Made by a program: the position numbers and the translations under genes. The notes under the pieces are model-generated. The model did no database searches. It was not told the DNA's origin and saw only the letters and a list, made by a program, of their open reading frames with translations. DNA of 64,000 bases from Acidovorax sp. sif1233. GTDB taxonomy: Bacteria; Pseudomonadota; Gammaproteobacteria; Burkholderiales; Burkholderiaceae_C. Below, in pieces: positions 27,614 to 36,864 of the stretch; the stretch's first letter is position 1; each line of letters begins with the position of its first letter. The DNA is taken from positions 62,001-126,000 of the forward strand of contig NZ_JAHUWZ010000008.1 in the NCBI RefSeq assembly GCF_019218755.1, given 5' to 3'.

Positions 27614-28309
27614 TCAGAAGCCGGGCAGCACCACGCCCTGCTGCGCGTCGAGCGTGCTCACATAGCTGTCCGCCGCGGGCCGGGCACGCGCGGCCTTGCG
27701 CGACTGCACGGTCCCGATGCTGACAAAACACAGCGCCTGCTCCCAGGGGGCCAGCTGGAACAGCCCCCGCAGCCCGCCCGACGTGAGGGCCTTGCCGCTC
27801 GTGAGCGCCGACCCATACCCCTGCGCGGTGGCCATGAGCAGCATGTTCTGCACCGCGCATCCCGCGGAAACCAGGCGCTCGGACAGGTCGATGCCGGGGT
27901 CGCCGCATTGCCCGTTCACCACCACCAGCATCAGCACCGGTGACCGGTAGGCCTTCTCGCGCGCCTGCTCGGCCTGCGCCAGCGTGGCTGCGGGATCGCG
28001 CTCGCGCAGGGCCTGGGCAAACACATCGGCCAGCGCCGGGCGCGCTGCCTCGGGCACCAGCACGAAGCGCCACGGCACCAGCTGGCCGTGGTCCGGTGCG
28101 TGGGACGCGGCGTTGAGGATCTGCGCCAGTTCCAGGGCACTCGGCCCCGGGGCGGCCAGCCGCTTGGGCAGGATGGTCTGGCGCGACTGGATCAGCGCCG
28201 CGGCCATGGCGGCGACATCCTCCGGCGCGGCGGCCGCGCGTGCAGCGCCATGCGCCGCAGGGGGCGCGGGCCGGGGCGTGTGGTTCAAAGGCCAGGGAAT
28301 GACAGCCAT
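27614..28309 (-). CDS. Nitroreductase family protein (YdjA-like)
   Basis: FMN-dependent NAD(P)H oxidoreductase of 231 residues. The segments SRQTILPKRLAAPGPS, NAASHAPDHGQLVPWRF and AVQNMLLMATAQGYGS match the compact YdjA-type nitroreductases, which act as homodimers. The natural substrate is unknown. It starts 22 bp after the nnrS stop, so it belongs to the nrdJ-nnrS transcript. The 25 residues before the domain are Pro/Ala-rich. Confidence 0.87.
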   Translation of the reverse strand: MAVIPWPLNHTPRPAPPAAHGAARAAAAPEDVAAMAAALIQSRQTILPKRLAAPGPSALELAQILNAASHAPDHGQLVPWRFVLVPEAARPALADVFAQALRERDPAATLAQAEQAREKAYRSPVLMLVVVNGQCGDPGIDLSERLVSAGCAVQNMLLMATAQGYGSALTSGKALTSGGLRGLFQLAPWEQALCFVSIGTVQSRKAARARPAADSYVSTLDAQQGVVLPGF

Positions 28310-28331
28310 GGAATATCCTTGAAAAGGTGCT

Positions 28332-29663
28332 TCAGCCCGGACGGCCATCGGCCCGCACCCGGCCATACCACCGGCCCAGCCGGACGCCCCACACGCCCAT
28401 GGTGACGGCCCACAGGCACGCTGCCAGCGGCAGCAGCCAGGCCCACGCGATACCGAAAACACCCGGCACCGCCGACGCGATGCGCAGCACCGTGGCCGCC
28501 TGCAGCAGCCAGAACAGCGACCACGCGATGCGGTCGGCGACCAGAGCCCGGCCACTGTGCCCGCACGACACCCGCGTCACCATGGCCAGCATCAGCGACG
28601 CCAGGCAGCCCATGGTCAGCGCGTGCAGCGCGCCCAGGCCCAGCGTTCCCAGGCCAAAGCCCCAGGCCAGCCACTGCGACAGGCCTCCGAGCACGAAAGC
28701 CAGCCCCAGCCACAGAAATCCGATGTGCAGCATCGCCAGCAGCCGGTTCCTGAGGCTTTGCACCAGCCCCCACACGCAGGCCAGCCAGACCAGCACGCCC
28801 CCCACCACCAGCTGCAGCGTGCCGTGCACCAGCGTCCAGGCGGGCCCCGCCCGGGTGGCGGGCAGCCCGGCCCACTCCAGCCAGGCGGCGAGCACCTGCA
28901 GCAGCGCGGCGGCGAGCATGAGCCACAGCACCCAGAAGGGCCGCCACGCCTGCACCATGGGCATGGCGCTGGAGGTGAAGAAGGGGATCATGCGGTGCGC
29001 CACCGTGACGTAGACCACGACGACAAACCCCCACAGGCCGGTGAACACCCAGGCGCGGGCGAGCGCATGTGTTCCCACGGCAAGGCTCAGCCACAGGCCC
29101 GCGAGGCTGAGGCAGCCCAGCACGCAGGCGCCCGCGACGACACGCGCATGCCATTGGTCCTGCGCCTGGCTCTGGCGCACACGGCCCCAGAACAGCGCCG
29201 ACATCCACACCAGGCCAACGGCCGCCAGCGCCAGCCCCGCGAGGGCCGCGCCAATCCGCCAATGCGCGCCCGCCAGCCACAGCAGCCAGCCCGCGGCCTG
29301 TGCCACCAGGGGTGCGCGCAACGCCTGCGCCGGCAGGGGCGCCACCCCGAGCCATTTGGGGCCGGCCGTGAACAGGAAACCCGCAAAGAACAGCGGGATG
29401 AAGCCGAATGCCGTCACAACCGAATGCACGAGCGTGGGGGACAGCGCATAGTAAAGGCCCCACCAGCCGGTGGACCTGGCCACCTGCACCAGCGCCCACC
29501 ATCCCCCCGACGCCACCAGCACCACCATGGCCAGGAAGAAACCCAGCCGGTGCGGTGCCAGCATGAGGTAGCGCCAGCGCCACCGCGTGTCCAGCGCGGC
29601 CAGCACCTCAGGCGACGGTTTTCCCGCCGCGGGGCGCACGGGAATGACCGGCCGGGAGGTCAC
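28332..29663 (-). CDS. nnrS: NnrS family membrane protein
   Basis: Polytopic inner-membrane protein of 443 residues with about twelve hydrophobic segments. NnrS proteins are haem- and copper-containing and protect denitrifiers against nitrosative stress. Recognised by APHRLGFFLAMVVL, HSVVTAFGFIPLFFAGFLFTAGPKW and VYVTVAHRMIPFFTSSA. The GTG at 29663 overlaps the nrdJ stop as GTGA, which strongly supports this start and translational coupling to the reductase. This placement puts a nitric-oxide-defence protein directly under nrdJ expression. Confidence 0.88.
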   Translation of the reverse strand: MTSRPVIPVRPAAGKPSPEVLAALDTRWRWRYLMLAPHRLGFFLAMVVLVASGGWWALVQVARSTGWWGLYYALSPTLVHSVVTAFGFIPLFFAGFLFTAGPKWLGVAPLPAQALRAPLVAQAAGWLLWLAGAHWRIGAALAGLALAAVGLVWMSALFWGRVRQSQAQDQWHARVVAGACVLGCLSLAGLWLSLAVGTHALARAWVFTGLWGFVVVVYVTVAHRMIPFFTSSAMPMVQAWRPFWVLWLMLAAALLQVLAAWLEWAGLPATRAGPAWTLVHGTLQLVVGGVLVWLACVWGLVQSLRNRLLAMLHIGFLWLGLAFVLGGLSQWLAWGFGLGTLGLGALHALTMGCLASLMLAMVTRVSCGHSGRALVADRIAWSLFWLLQAATVLRIASAVPGVFGIAWAWLLPLAACLWAVTMGVWGVRLGRWYGRVRADGRPG

Positions 29664-32092
29664 CCACAGGTCCCCAGGTGTCCACACTGCGTGCAGTAGT
29701 CGCAGCCGTCCTTGCGGATCACGGCGTGGGCGCCGCATTCGCTGCACTTCTTGCCCGCCATGGCCTGCGGCACGGCCACCGGCGGCGGCGCGGGTTCGTC
29801 CAGGGGCAGCTGCTGCTGCACGGGGTCGGCCACGCGGCGCGCCAGGATGTTCTGGATGGCATAGGCCATGGCCGCCACTTCGGAGTCGTGCCACATGGGC
29901 ACCAGGGTGCCATCGTCCTTGCGGTGCTGCCCCAGGCGCACCGGGCCCCGGTCCCAGGCCACCTTGCGCATGTCGGACAGCGCCCGCTCCAGGAAGCCGC
30001 CGCGCGCCGCCAGCGACAGCATGCGCATGCTAGAGGTGATCCACTGCTGCGATTCACCGCTCTGGCCCACGGGCATGAAGAACTCGATGGCGCGGTCCAC
30101 CGTACCGTTGCCAACCCCCGTGGGCACGGGCAGGAACGACACGATGAGGTACAGCGTCTTGTGGCCTTCCTGCGTCCAGTATTCGAGCTTTTCGGCCACG
30201 GCCGAAAGGCCGCCTTGGGGGCGGCTTTCGATCACGGTACGCATGGGGTCCACCGCAGGTGCGGGGGGGGCTACAGATGCTGGTTCAGGCGCGGCATGGG
30301 TTTCCAGCACCGATCCCAGGATGGCATTGGGCCGGTAGGTGGCCAGGCCCTTGAGCCTGGCGCGCCAGGCCTGCAGGTACAGGTCCTTGAAACCTTCATA
30401 GGGATAGTCGGCCGGGATGTTCACCGTCTTCGAAATAGCCGTGTCCACAAAGGGCTGCACGGCCTCCATCATCGCAATGTGGCCTTCAGCGGGCATGGCC
30501 AGCGCCGAGACGAAGTAGTCCGGCAAGGCCTCCACATCGCCGCCCAGCTCGCGGTACAGCCGCCAGGCGTGGTCCTCGACAGCGTACTCCGAGGTGCTGC
30601 CGTCGGACTCGCGCTTCTTGCGCTTGTACATCCACGAGAAAGGAGGCTCGATGCCGTTGGAGGCGTTGTCGGCAAAGGCCAGGCTCACGGTGCCCGTGGG
30701 GGCGATGGACAGCAGGTGGCTGTTGCGGATGCCGTGCTGGCGGATGGCGGCCTTGAGCGAATCGGGCAGGCGGCTGGCGAACGTGCCCTCCGACAGGTAG
30801 GGCTCGGCCTGGAACTTGGGGAACACCCCTTTCTCGCGCGCCAGGTCCACCGAGGCGGCATAGGCGGCATCGCGCATGCACTCGGCGATGCGCGCGGCCA
30901 TGGTGCGGCCCTCGGGCAGGTCGTAGCGCAGGCACAGCATGGCCAGCGTGTTGCCCATGCCGGTGAAGCCCACGCCGATGCGCCGCTTGTCCATGGCCTC
31001 GTCGCGCTGCTGCGGAAGCGGCCAGTAGGTCACATCGAGCACGTTGTCCAGCGCGCGCACCTGCAGCGCCACGGCCTTCGTGAACGCATCGAAATCAAAC
31101 GCGGCCACGCCCCCGAAACCGAAAGGATGGCGCACAAAGCGGGTCAGGATGATGGGGCCGAGGTCGCAGCACCCGTACGACGGCAGCGGCTGCTCGCCAC
31201 AGGGGTTGGTGGCCGCGATGTCTTCGCAATAGTGCAGGTTGTTGTCTTCGTTGATGCGGCCCAGGAACAGGATGCCGGGCTCGGCGAAGTCATAGGCCGA
31301 CTTCATGATCGTGTCCCACAGCTCGCGCGCGGGCACCGTGGCGTAGACCCACTGGCCATCGGCGCGCTGGCGGGCTCCCTGGGCCAGCAGGGCAGTGCCG
31401 GGGCGTGCCTTGTGCACCAGCTCCCACGGCGCGCTGTTCTGCACGGCATGGATGAACTCGTCGGACACCCCCACCGACACATTGAAGTTGTTCCAGCGCC
31501 CCGGCGTGCGCTTGGCCGTGATGAATTCGTGCACATCCGGGTGGTCGATGCGCAGCACACCCATCTGCGCGCCCCGGCGCGCGCCCGCGCTCTCCACGGT
31601 GGAGCACGACTGGTCGAACACGTTCATGTAGCTGCACGGCCCCGAGGCCATGGACGCGGTGCCCTTGACCTGCGCGCCCTTGGGCCGGATGCGCGAGAAG
31701 TCGTAGCCCACGCCGCCGCCCCGGCGCATGGTTTCCGCTGCCTCGCGCAGCGCCTCGTAGATGCCCGGGAAACCCTCGTCGTCCACACCCTGGATGCAAT
31801 CGCCCACGGGCTGCACGAAGCAGTTGATGAGCGTCGCCTGGATGTCGGTGCCCGCCGCGCTCATGATGCGGCCCGCCCCGATGGCGCCCGCCTTCAGGTT
31901 GGCCAGGAACAGGGTTTCGTACTTTTCGCGGAGTTCTGGTTTTTCGACCGAGGCCAGGGCCCGCGCCACGCGCTGGTACAGCTCGTCGGCGGTGGTTTCC
32001 CCGGGTTTGAGGTATTTCTCGCGCAGCACATCCAGGCTGATGGGCTGCAGGGACGAGGTGGGCTTGAGGGGGGGCTGGGGTTCGCGTTTCAT
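29660..32092 (-). CDS. nrdJ: Adenosylcobalamin-dependent (class II) ribonucleotide reductase
   Basis: Makes deoxyribonucleotides without oxygen, using vitamin B12. The protein has 810 residues. Motifs: NCFVQPVGDCIQG; the active-site loop NPCGEQPLPSYGCCDLG; APTGTVSLAFADNASNGIEP; and a C-terminal zinc ribbon (KKCSECGAH ... CDYCTQCGHLGTCG). No second-subunit gene is needed, and none is present. The ATG at 32092 is preferred over GTG at 32116; neither has a clear ribosome site. On the coding strand TTGAT-GGAA-CGCAA (32129-32142) is a half-conserved FNR-like site upstream. Its stop overlaps nnrS. Confidence 0.95.
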   Translation of the reverse strand: MKREPQPPLKPTSSLQPISLDVLREKYLKPGETTADELYQRVARALASVEKPELREKYETLFLANLKAGAIGAGRIMSAAGTDIQATLINCFVQPVGDCIQGVDDEGFPGIYEALREAAETMRRGGGVGYDFSRIRPKGAQVKGTASMASGPCSYMNVFDQSCSTVESAGARRGAQMGVLRIDHPDVHEFITAKRTPGRWNNFNVSVGVSDEFIHAVQNSAPWELVHKARPGTALLAQGARQRADGQWVYATVPARELWDTIMKSAYDFAEPGILFLGRINEDNNLHYCEDIAATNPCGEQPLPSYGCCDLGPIILTRFVRHPFGFGGVAAFDFDAFTKAVALQVRALDNVLDVTYWPLPQQRDEAMDKRRIGVGFTGMGNTLAMLCLRYDLPEGRTMAARIAECMRDAAYAASVDLAREKGVFPKFQAEPYLSEGTFASRLPDSLKAAIRQHGIRNSHLLSIAPTGTVSLAFADNASNGIEPPFSWMYKRKKRESDGSTSEYAVEDHAWRLYRELGGDVEALPDYFVSALAMPAEGHIAMMEAVQPFVDTAISKTVNIPADYPYEGFKDLYLQAWRARLKGLATYRPNAILGSVLETHAAPEPASVAPPAPAVDPMRTVIESRPQGGLSAVAEKLEYWTQEGHKTLYLIVSFLPVPTGVGNGTVDRAIEFFMPVGQSGESQQWITSSMRMLSLAARGGFLERALSDMRKVAWDRGPVRLGQHRKDDGTLVPMWHDSEVAAMAYAIQNILARRVADPVQQQLPLDEPAPPPVAVPQAMAGKKCSECGAHAVIRKDGCDYCTQCGHLGTCG

Positions 32093-32188
32093 GGGGGCCG
32101 ATGATTTGGGTTTCACGCCAGTGAGGTCTTGCGTTCCATCAAGAGGGACTCATTCCTCGCGGATCTGCCACGAGCATGCCCGACAAGG

Positions 32189-32869
32189 TCAAAGCTCGTC
32201 CAGAAGAACCTGCCCATCATGCTCCACGTACGGATGGTAAGGACCGGTTCCGCTGTTGTCCGCCCGCGAGGCCGGCACAAAGCCACCCGTCTTGACATCA
32301 AACACATGGACTTCTCCTTCCTCGATCACATAGTGCCAGCCGTGCAGGCTGATCTGGCCCGACTGCACGCGGCTGCGCACCATGGGGTACTCCATGAGGC
32401 GTTCGAGCTGCAGCACCACCGCGCGCTGCTCGGTGCGGCGCAGCACCTCGGGGCCAGCCTGCATCGGCAGCAGGGCCTCGCGCCCCAGGTCCAGCCAGCG
32501 GTTCAGGTTGGGCGCTTCGGGCGAAACCTCACCATACATCGCCTTGATAGCCCCACAGTGACTGTGGCCGCACACCACGATGCGGCGCACCTGCAGGTTG
32601 AGCACCGCGAACTCGATGGCCGCCGTGGTGCCATGGTGACCGTGAGATCCGTCATACGGCGGGATGAAGGCACCCACGTTGCGCACCAGGAACAGCTCCC
32701 CCGGGCCCGCGCCCGTGAGCAGGTAGGGCACCAGGCGCGAGTCGGAGCAGCCGATGAACAGGGTGGTCGGGTGCTGCCCTTCGTCCACCAGCGCCTGGAA
32801 CTGCTCGCGGTACTGGGGAAAGGCGTCGTTGTGGAAGCGGCGCAGGCGATCAAGCAGCTCGTCGGGCAT
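32189..32869 (-). CDS. Beta-class carbonic anhydrase
   Basis: Zinc enzyme interconverting CO2 and bicarbonate, 226 residues. Zinc ligands are in IGCSDSRLVP (Cys and Asp-Arg dyad) and VCGHSHCGAIKAM (His and Cys), as in beta-class enzymes. The ATG at 32869 is preferred over TTG at 32899. It lies 30 bp after the parvulin gene and 96 bp before nrdJ, inside the nitrate-respiration block; a direct role in nitrate respiration is not implied. Confidence 0.93.
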   Translation of the reverse strand: MPDELLDRLRRFHNDAFPQYREQFQALVDEGQHPTTLFIGCSDSRLVPYLLTGAGPGELFLVRNVGAFIPPYDGSHGHHGTTAAIEFAVLNLQVRRIVVCGHSHCGAIKAMYGEVSPEAPNLNRWLDLGREALLPMQAGPEVLRRTEQRAVVLQLERLMEYPMVRSRVQSGQISLHGWHYVIEEGEVHVFDVKTGGFVPASRADNSGTGPYHPYVEHDGQVLLDEL

Positions 32870-32899
32870 GGGCAGGCAATCGGGTGGCGTGCGGTGCAA

Positions 32900-33838
32900 C
32901 TACTGTACAAGCGGCGAGTCGGCCGCGTCCAGCGACACGCCGTCCACCACGGCCGCGCCCGCCAGCACCTGCAGGTACTGGCGCAGGGCGTTCACCCAGG
33001 CCTGCTGGCGCAACGTGAGGGCGATGGCCCGGCGCACTTCCTCGAACGACGGCTGCTGCCCCGGGTCGCGGGCCACCACCTCCACCACATGCAGGCCAAA
33101 CCGGCTGTGCACAAGGCGTGCGAGCACGCCGATCTCGGCGCTGCCAAACACCTCGCGGGCGAACTCGGGGGCGCAGTCGGCGCGGGTCAGCCAGCCCAGG
33201 TCGCCGCCTTGCTGGCCGCTGGGGCAGTTGGACCACTGCGCAGCCGCCTCGGCAAACTTCGCGCCCCCATCGTCCGCGCAGCGCAGGTCGATCAACATGG
33301 CCTCGGCACGCAGCCGCAGCTGCTTCACGTCCACACCCGGCGTCACGGCGAACAGCACGTGGCGCAGCTGGGCCCGCTCGCCATGGGCGTGTGCCGCAGG
33401 GTGGGCGTCGTGGTAGCGGCGGCAGGCCTCTTCCGACGGGTCGGGGATGGGCAGCTCGCGCTCCAGCAGCTGCTCGATGGCATTCGAGGCCTCGGTGCTG
33501 ATGGCGCCTTCGACACCCGGCACGTCGTCCTGCGCCAGCAGGCCGCCTTGCTGGGCCGCCTGTCGCAGCAGCTCGGTGCAGGCACGCTGGCGCAGGGCCT
33601 CCTCATCCAGCCACTCGGCCGTTGAATTCAATGCCACGCCGTTGATGCGCGCCACCGGGGCCTGCCCCATGGACTGAGGGGTTGCCATGGCGGGCGAGTC
33701 TGCCATGGCAGTCGCTCCTACCGTGGCGGAGAGCGCCTCGTAGGCGGCCGTCTGCTCCGGGGAGAGCATGCTTTGGGGGGCGCTCTGGCTGGTTGCGCTG
33801 GTGCCGCAACCGCAGCTACCGGTTCCACATCCGCTCAT
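32900..33838 (-). CDS. Parvulin-type peptidyl-prolyl isomerase of the nar cluster
   Basis: PpiC/NifM-like isomerase of 312 residues. The parvulin domain covers about 160-260: QLRHVLFAVTPG, GGDLGWLTRADCAPEFAREVF and RFGLHVVEVVARDPG. A NifM-like helical N-terminal region precedes it. The extreme N-terminus MSGCGTGSCGCG is Cys/Gly-rich (C-x4-C-x-C), possibly metal-binding. Similar genes follow narI in other denitrifying proteobacteria and may help mature the nitrate reductase; that role is by association. AAGGAG precedes the ATG, and narI ends 25 bp upstream. Confidence 0.87.
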   Translation of the reverse strand: MSGCGTGSCGCGTSATSQSAPQSMLSPEQTAAYEALSATVGATAMADSPAMATPQSMGQAPVARINGVALNSTAEWLDEEALRQRACTELLRQAAQQGGLLAQDDVPGVEGAISTEASNAIEQLLERELPIPDPSEEACRRYHDAHPAAHAHGERAQLRHVLFAVTPGVDVKQLRLRAEAMLIDLRCADDGGAKFAEAAAQWSNCPSGQQGGDLGWLTRADCAPEFAREVFGSAEIGVLARLVHSRFGLHVVEVVARDPGQQPSFEEVRRAIALTLRQQAWVNALRQYLQVLAGAAVVDGVSLDAADSPLVQ

Positions 33839-33863
33839 GGTGTGCTCCTTTTGTGATGCGAAA

Positions 33864-34598
33864 TCAAGCGCCACGGCGGTCTTGCGACTGCATGTGGCCG
33901 GGCGGCAGGTTCAGGCGGCGCGCACGCACCACCTGGTAGGGGCGCAGCACATAGGCCAGCGTGCCAAAGCCGCTCCACACATGCACAAGGCGGGTGAAGG
34001 GGAAGATCAGGAAGATGCTCATGCCCAGGAACATGTGCGTCTTGAAGATCCATCCCGCACCGGCCAGCAGGTCGACCGCGCCACTGCGGAAGGTGACGAT
34101 GCGTTGGCCCCACTCAGCCAGGCGCATCATCATGGAGCCGTCCAAATGTTGTGCCGACAGTGGAATGGTGGCCAGGCCCAGCGCCAGTTGCACCCACAGC
34201 AGCACCAGGATCAGGATGTCGCTGGTCTTGGAGGTGGCGCGGATGCGCGCATCCGACAGGCGGCGGTGCAGCAGGAGGGACAGGCCCACGAAGCCCATCA
34301 GGCCTGCAATGCCCCCCGACACCATGGCCATGAGCTGCTTGGCGCCTGCGCCGATGAAGTGCTCATACAAGAAGTGCGGCGTGAGCATGCCCACGGTATG
34401 GCCAAAGAACAGGAACAACACACCCACATGGAACAGGTTGCTGCCCCAGCGCAGGCTGCCGGTGCGCAGCAGCTGGGAGGAATCGCTTTTCCAGGTGTAC
34501 TGGTCGCGGTCGAACCGCGCCCAGCTGCCGATGAAAAAGACAGCGAGGCAAATATAGGGATAGATGCCAAACAACAGGGTGTCAAGCCAGGCGGTCAT
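33864..34598 (-). CDS. narI: Respiratory nitrate reductase gamma subunit (cytochrome b)
   Basis: Membrane anchor of NarGHI, 244 residues, with five transmembrane helices and two b haems that pass electrons from quinol to NarH. Typical segments: LFGIYPYICLAVFFIGSW, SNLFHVGVLFLFFGHTVG and IFLIFPFTRLVHVWSGFGTL; His residues in these are the likely haem ligands. The ATG overlaps the narJ stop by 4 bp. Length matches the family (about 225-245). Confidence 0.95.
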   Translation of the reverse strand: MTAWLDTLLFGIYPYICLAVFFIGSWARFDRDQYTWKSDSSQLLRTGSLRWGSNLFHVGVLFLFFGHTVGMLTPHFLYEHFIGAGAKQLMAMVSGGIAGLMGFVGLSLLLHRRLSDARIRATSKTSDILILVLLWVQLALGLATIPLSAQHLDGSMMMRLAEWGQRIVTFRSGAVDLLAGAGWIFKTHMFLGMSIFLIFPFTRLVHVWSGFGTLAYVLRPYQVVRARRLNLPPGHMQSQDRRGA

Positions 34599-35296
34599 AC
34601 GGAGACTCCTTCTGGTGCCCGCTCGGCGCGGGGGGTACGAACAAAATGCAGAGGCTGCGGCTGGTCGGGCTTGGACTGGCCCTGGGTGCTGCAACCGCCA
34701 AACGCTTCGGGCTCGGCCCAGGCCTCGTCCATGGACGGCTCGGGCGTGAGCGCCACCGACTGCACGCGCTGGCCCGACACTTCGAGCACCGCAGCAATCA
34801 CGCTGGCATAGGGGCTGTTGCGCGCCACCAGCGCGCTGAACAGCGCGTTCAGGATGTGGGCCATTTCGCCCAGGAACTCCCTGGCCACCTCCACCGGCTG
34901 GGTGGAGGCGAACTCCAGCACCACGGGCAGGTGGTCGGGCAGCTCTTCGGCTTCGAACTTCAGGCCCGCCTTGTCGTAGGTCTGCAGCAGGTCGATGAGC
35001 GCCGGCCCCCGGTCGCGCGAATCGCCGTGCACATGCTCGAACAGGTGCAGCGAGGTCTGGCGGCCCCGGTCGAAGTTGTCCACGTAGCGGGCCTCGGCTT
35101 CCAGCGGGTCGATTGCCGCAAGGTGCTGGCACACGGCTTCGAGCTCGGCCATGCGCTCGGGGGTCAGCGCCTGCTCCACCTGCAGCGCGTCGATGAGCTG
35201 CGGCATCACGCTGCGCAGTTGCGCATCGGGGTAGCTCAGCAGGTAGCCCAGGGCGCGCAGGGTCAGGCGCACGGAGGTCGGGTTCTTCTTGAACAT
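34595..35296 (-). CDS. narJ: Nitrate reductase molybdenum cofactor assembly chaperone
   Basis: Cytosolic private chaperone of NarG (TorD/DmsD fold, all helical), 233 residues. It holds apo-NarGH while cofactors are inserted and is not part of the final enzyme. The N-terminal RALGYLLSYPDAQLR and the YVDNFDRGRQTSLHLFEHVHGDSRDRG motif are diagnostic. The C-terminal 40 residues are Pro/Ser-rich and probably disordered. AAGGAA precedes the ATG. It overlaps narI by 4 bp. Confidence 0.95.
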   Translation of the reverse strand: MFKKNPTSVRLTLRALGYLLSYPDAQLRSVMPQLIDALQVEQALTPERMAELEAVCQHLAAIDPLEAEARYVDNFDRGRQTSLHLFEHVHGDSRDRGPALIDLLQTYDKAGLKFEAEELPDHLPVVLEFASTQPVEVAREFLGEMAHILNALFSALVARNSPYASVIAAVLEVSGQRVQSVALTPEPSMDEAWAEPEAFGGCSTQGQSKPDQPQPLHFVRTPRAERAPEGVSV

Positions 35297-35317
35297 GGTG
35301 ATTCCTTTGCCTGTGCT

Positions 35318-36841
35318 TCAGACCGTGGCTTTGATCGGGATCGTGCGGGGCTTCTTTCCGCCGAACATGCTGGTCTCGGTGGCGCCATCGGAACAGCCGT
35401 TGCCAAACGAGAAGCCGCAACCGCCCCGGATGTCGAACGCGTTCTCGGCGTACTCGCGGTGGGCCGACGGGATGACGAAGCGGTCCTCGTAGTTGGCAAT
35501 CGCCATCACGTGGTACATCTCCTCCACCTCGGCCATCGACAGGCCCGCCTGCTTGAGCACGGCCAGGTTCTGGCGCTGCTCCACATGCTTGTCGCGCTGG
35601 TAGGTGCGCATGGCCAGCATGCGCTCGAGCGCCCGCACCACGGGCCCCGTGTCGCCTGCGGTCAGCAGGTTGGCCAGGTACTGCACGGGAATGCGCAGCT
35701 GCGACACATCGGGAATGTCGCCATTCACGCCCACATGGCCCGCGTTGGCGGCGGCCGTGATGGGCGAGAGCGGCGGCACATACCAGACCATGGGCAGCGT
35801 GCGGTACTCGGGGTGCAGCGGCAGGGCCACCTTCCATTGCACGGCCATCTTGTAGACGGGGCTGTTGCGCGCGGCGTCCATCCAGCTGTCCGGGATCCCG
35901 TCGATGCGTGCCTGCTTGATCACGTCCGGGTCGTTCGGGTCCAGGAAGATGTCAAGCTGGGCCTGGTACAGGTCGCGGTCGCGCTCCACGCTCGCAGCTT
36001 CCTGGATACGGTCTGCGTCATACAGCAGCACGCCCAGGTAACGGATGCGGCCCACGCATGTCTCGGAGCACACGGTGGGCTGGCCCGCCTCGATGCGCGG
36101 GTAGCAGAAGATGCACTTCTCGGCCTTGCCCGACTGCCAGTTGTAATAAATCTTCTTGTAGGGGCAGCCGCTAACGCACATGCGCCAGCCACGGCACTTG
36201 TCCTGGTCGATCAGCACGATGCCATCCTCCTCGCGCTTGTAGATCGAGCCGCTGGGGCACGATGCCACGCACGCCGGGTTCAGGCAGTGCTCGCACAGGC
36301 GCGGCAGGTACATCATGAAAGTGTTCTCGAACTGGCCGTAGATGTCCTTTTGCACATCGTCGAAGTTCTTGTCCTTGCTGCGTTTGCTGAACTCGCCGCC
36401 CAGGATTTCTTCCCAGTTCGGGCCCCACTCGATCTTCTCCATGCGCTTGCCGGTGATCAGGCTGCGCGGGCGGGCCGTGGGCGCGGCCTTGCTCTCGGGC
36501 GCGGACTGCAGGTGGTCGTAGTCGAACGTGAAAGGTTCGTAGTAGTCGTCGATCTGCGGCAGGTTGGGGTTGGCGAAGATGCGCATGAGCAGCTTCCACT
36601 TGCCGCCCTGGCGGGGCGCGATGGAGCCGTCGGGGCTGCGCACCCAGCCACCATTCCACTTGTCCTGGTTTTCCCATTCCTTGGGGTAGCCGATGCCGGG
36701 CTTGGTTTCGACGTTGTTGAACCAGGCATATTCCACCCCGGGGCGGCTGGTCCAGACGTTCTTGCAGGTGACGGAACAGGTGTGGCAACCGATGCACTTG
36801 TCCAGGTTCAGCACCATGCCGATTTGTGCGCGAATTTTCAT
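35318..36841 (-). CDS. narH: Respiratory nitrate reductase beta subunit
   Basis: Iron-sulfur subunit of 507 residues that relays electrons from NarI to NarG. Four Cys clusters are visible: CIGCHTCSVTCK (about 16-27), CEHCLNPACVASCPSG, CRGWRMCVSGCPYK and CIFCYPRIEAGQPTVCSETC. The CRGWRMC motif, with Trp in place of a Cys, marks the single [3Fe-4S] centre typical of NarH. AAGGAG precedes the ATG. It lies 23 bp after narG in one operon. Confidence 0.97.
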   Translation of the reverse strand: MKIRAQIGMVLNLDKCIGCHTCSVTCKNVWTSRPGVEYAWFNNVETKPGIGYPKEWENQDKWNGGWVRSPDGSIAPRQGGKWKLLMRIFANPNLPQIDDYYEPFTFDYDHLQSAPESKAAPTARPRSLITGKRMEKIEWGPNWEEILGGEFSKRSKDKNFDDVQKDIYGQFENTFMMYLPRLCEHCLNPACVASCPSGSIYKREEDGIVLIDQDKCRGWRMCVSGCPYKKIYYNWQSGKAEKCIFCYPRIEAGQPTVCSETCVGRIRYLGVLLYDADRIQEAASVERDRDLYQAQLDIFLDPNDPDVIKQARIDGIPDSWMDAARNSPVYKMAVQWKVALPLHPEYRTLPMVWYVPPLSPITAAANAGHVGVNGDIPDVSQLRIPVQYLANLLTAGDTGPVVRALERMLAMRTYQRDKHVEQRQNLAVLKQAGLSMAEVEEMYHVMAIANYEDRFVIPSAHREYAENAFDIRGGCGFSFGNGCSDGATETSMFGGKKPRTIPIKATV

Positions 36842-36864
36842 CGTGTTTCTCCTTGTCTTCGGCT

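Noticed and set aside
32129-32142. FNR-like site upstream of nrdJ
   Set aside because: Only one half matches (TTGAT on the coding strand); the other half (CGCAA) matches poorly. Kept as a remark in the nrdJ entry, not listed as a site.
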